Shown here piece after piece: positions 58,800 through 64,000 of a stretch of 64,000 nucleotides of DNA (positions are counted from its first letter, which is position 1; each line of letters begins with the position of its first letter). A program made the translations under genes and the position numbers. This stretch comes from Mugil cephalus (taxonomy: Eukaryota; Chordata; Actinopteri; Mugiliformes; Mugilidae). Where the stretch lies: positions 6,047,506 to 6,111,505 of the forward strand of contig NC_061770.1 of assembly GCF_022458985.1 (NCBI RefSeq), read 5' to 3'. Below the pieces are notes generated by a model that searched no databases, had not been told where the DNA came from, and saw only the letters and a list, made by a program, of their open reading frames with translations.

Positions 58800-59055
58800 T
58801 TTCCTGGAGAGCTCGTGGTGTGTTAGCGAGGAAGATGACGATTCAACTTTAACCAATAAGAACACAGCTCGTGTGACATCCAACCAATCAGATTTAGCGG
58901 AACACTTCCGGTAGGTCACCGGGTATAAAATACCCCGCCCAGATGCGACTCGTCATCTGTTACATCTTGCACAAGACTCATAAAGGTCTTACTGTGGGAG
59001 ATAATCTTTTCCTTTTTGGAATCACAGCTCTATACTTTTTCATCTTTATAAAATC
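58800..59055 (+). promoter_or_regulatory. tuba1: Promoter of alpha-tubulin copy 4
   Basis: An AGCTCGTGGTG block, two CCAAT boxes (in AACCAATAAG and AACCAATCAG) and TATAAAA at 58924-58930, followed by a leader containing ACTCATAAAGGTCTT. All are collinear with the promoter of copy 3, showing that copies 3 and 4 were duplicated together with their promoters. Confidence 0.75.
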
Positions 59056-61955
<2,900 letters not shown>

Positions 61956-62059
61956 GAAAACCTCCTTCCCTTATTAGTCTGTGTACTTTTAACAATAAGT
62001 AAATTATCCCACTGTAGGATAAACTTAAAGGAAGGATCTTATCTTAATAAAGATTGTTC

Positions 62060-64000
62060 AGTGAATTCACTTGAGTTGTTCTCTTATTAATTCAGTATTA
62101 CAAAGGACATCTTTTGCAGTGCAGATTATTCAGTTGTTTCTGCAGTTTTCACTGTTGACTCTAACCCTAACCCTATAAAACTTGTATAAAACTAATTTCA
62201 GTGTCACTTTGAAGTTCTGGTGTAAATTGTCTATAGAGTAGGAGCTCTACTCACTTTAGTCACTTGGGGGCAGCAATGTTTAACAGATGTTTTATTTGAA
62301 CAGTCGAGGAAAAAAAAACTCAATTTCAAAATGTTCCAGGTAGCACGTAGTCAAACATAAAATAGCTTAAAAGTTTATGAGTTTCAGGTCTCGCAGTTAT
62401 CAATGCAATGTGTACTTTTTGAAGAACTTATTCCCTGAGAAGAACCAAGACCTTAACTCTGGTGTGTTGGAAATGGGCTGTGGTATTCATTGTGGCCCAA
62501 GGGAGGGAAAGAGGACGCCTCATGCTGGCAGACAGGTGGTGTTTAAAAATACTTAGTTCTGCTGTTGATAGACTAGATTTCTAAGACATAATGAGTGACA
62601 CGGTGTGAAAAGAAGAGGATAAATATGGAAACCCTGAAGCTAAAACTGGGATCTATAGGAAAGACGAAACTTTGTGGACTCACCAAAACACGGCGCATCT
62701 CAAGTGTTGTAAAAGTTTTTATTTAATCTCAGCGTTGTAAATTTGACCATGTTTGGCTCCACAAATGCATTTCCTCAAATTGAGCAGTGTTAGCTGATAT
62801 CATTGAATGCACAAAAACAGTCAAATGGGCCTCCGCATTCCACTAACTAGTATGGACTCTAGTCACTCTCATTGACTTAATCTCCCACTTCAGGTAATGC
62901 ACTGATAGACTGCAGATAAACTAGCACATACATAAAATTATGGGAGTTTTATTAAAAGTATTTTTTGTTAAACGACTGTAGGCTTTCTCTTTCAATCGTC
63001 TGTGTGTTCATTTGCAAACTCTAAAATGCAAAACAATTTCAGCTAAAATCCTCTGTTTAAAACCCATCAGGTAATGTTACATAAAGAGCTGTTTACAACA
63101 TAAGACGTGGAGTTAAGAATCACTCTACAATTTTCTCTATCTCACAATCATGAGGTAATCTGACTGACTCCTTTGGGAAATACAGTATCTACGTTCAGGG
63201 TTGTATCCTCTGATTGAACGTCTGACAAATATGAATATTTTGAATGCTGAAAAGATGTGCACTTCAAAAAGGTACAAAAATACAGACACTCACAAACACA
63301 AAGTGCCCTCATGCGTACAAAAGTTTAACCTATATTTGGCTTAAAAGCACGACAGGCCCTGAATATAATGCACTGTAGACAGTCTTCTAAACTGATGCAT
63401 ACATGAAACCACGGGAGCTCTCAGACAAAAGCATCACAGCCACAGTATGAATCTAAATCTGTAGGTTCAGCCACATTCCTACAACATTCAGTGATTCTTA
63501 AAAATAAGCCATCATTTTCTGCTTCCTTAACCTGTTGCAAAACGTACACACCTCCCACTGGGTGCTACTCGGCATTGCAAGACGCCACAAGAACATAAAG
63601 TACGTACACAATAGCAGTGACACTCATAAGTTTCGTATTTTCCATCTCCATTTGGTTTATCAGCTCTCCAAAGCAGCAGAATGACAGTAAATGCATATAT
63701 ATAAATATATATATGTATATATATATATCAGTGAAAATAGAAAGTTTCACAGTGTAGGCCACAACAGTCTCAAATAAAGAGTTTGCAGGATGCAATTAGC
63801 AGTAATGCAGCTTGGAGTCTTAATTAATAGAGTGAAGAGCAACCGGATGAAAACAATAACCTACTTGACTTATAGACTGACACACATTTCCAGTCGTCCT
63901 ACTTAATTTTTAATCTTTTTTTTCTTCTTCAGCTTAACCCTGCTATTAAGAATATAACTGATGATAACACTGATGACACTGATGGAAATTGCAGATTAAA
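62060..64000. other. Terminal stretch with no gene recognised
   Basis: AT-rich sequence after the last tubulin poly(A) signal, with an (AT)n microsatellite at about 63695-63729. No exon was recognised. An acceptor-like TTTTTCTTCTTCAG ends near 63932, but the sequence after it could not be assigned. It may be the 3' UTR of a neighbouring gene or intergenic DNA. Confidence 0.45.

Noticed and set aside
63918-63932. Acceptor-like pyrimidine tract and CAG at the right edge
   Set aside because: The following bases show no recognisable exon before the window ends.

Overview
The window is nuclear DNA of a ray-finned fish, probably a spiny-rayed (percomorph) teleost. It has split vertebrate genes with GT-AG introns, compact intergenic spaces, AATAAA poly(A) signals, and remnants of dispersed repeats familiar from teleost genomes. 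No bacterial, plasmid or phage features, CRISPR array or retroviral element was recognised. All assignments come from reading exons and splice sites by eye against remembered family members.

Layout from left to right: about 6.5 kb with no recognisable gene; KANSL2 (minus, CDS 13480 to 7177, 504 codons); CCNT1, cyclin T1 of P-TEFb (minus, 22158 to 17391, 698 codons), whose 3' UTR runs almost into the KANSL2 promoter; a gap with LINE fragments; SARNP (minus, 30406 to 25293, 211 codons); a repeat-bearing gap; PMEL (plus, 35089 to 42125, 615 codons), of the short type without the Pro/Ser/Thr repeat array; then an alpha-tubulin cluster of four genes. The first tubulin is on the minus strand (45848 to 43131) and carries a 2-base deletion near its C-terminus. 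The other three are on the plus strand (starting at 49383, 54973 and 59056) and look intact. The last 2 kb shows no gene.

KANSL2 (chromatin acetylation), cyclin T1 (release of paused Pol II) and SARNP (mRNA export) are housekeeping genes of expression. PMEL is the melanosome fibril protein of pigment cells, and the tubulins supply microtubule subunits. They form a syntenic block, not a pathway. Their human counterparts all lie in 12q13 but in two separated parts (KANSL2, CCNT1 and TUBA1 in one; SARNP and PMEL in the other), so here the parts are interleaved.

The most interesting material is in the tubulin cluster. Introns 2 and 3 are nearly identical between copies whose promoters, first introns, tails and 3' UTRs differ, which points to recent gene conversion, including across inverted copies. 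Other points are a near-perfect hairpin between the convergent PMEL and tubulin genes, a 38-base SARNP exon, a KANSL2 acceptor with a competing AG, and a cyclin T1 that lacks the cysteine used by HIV Tat. I found no convincing undescribed system.
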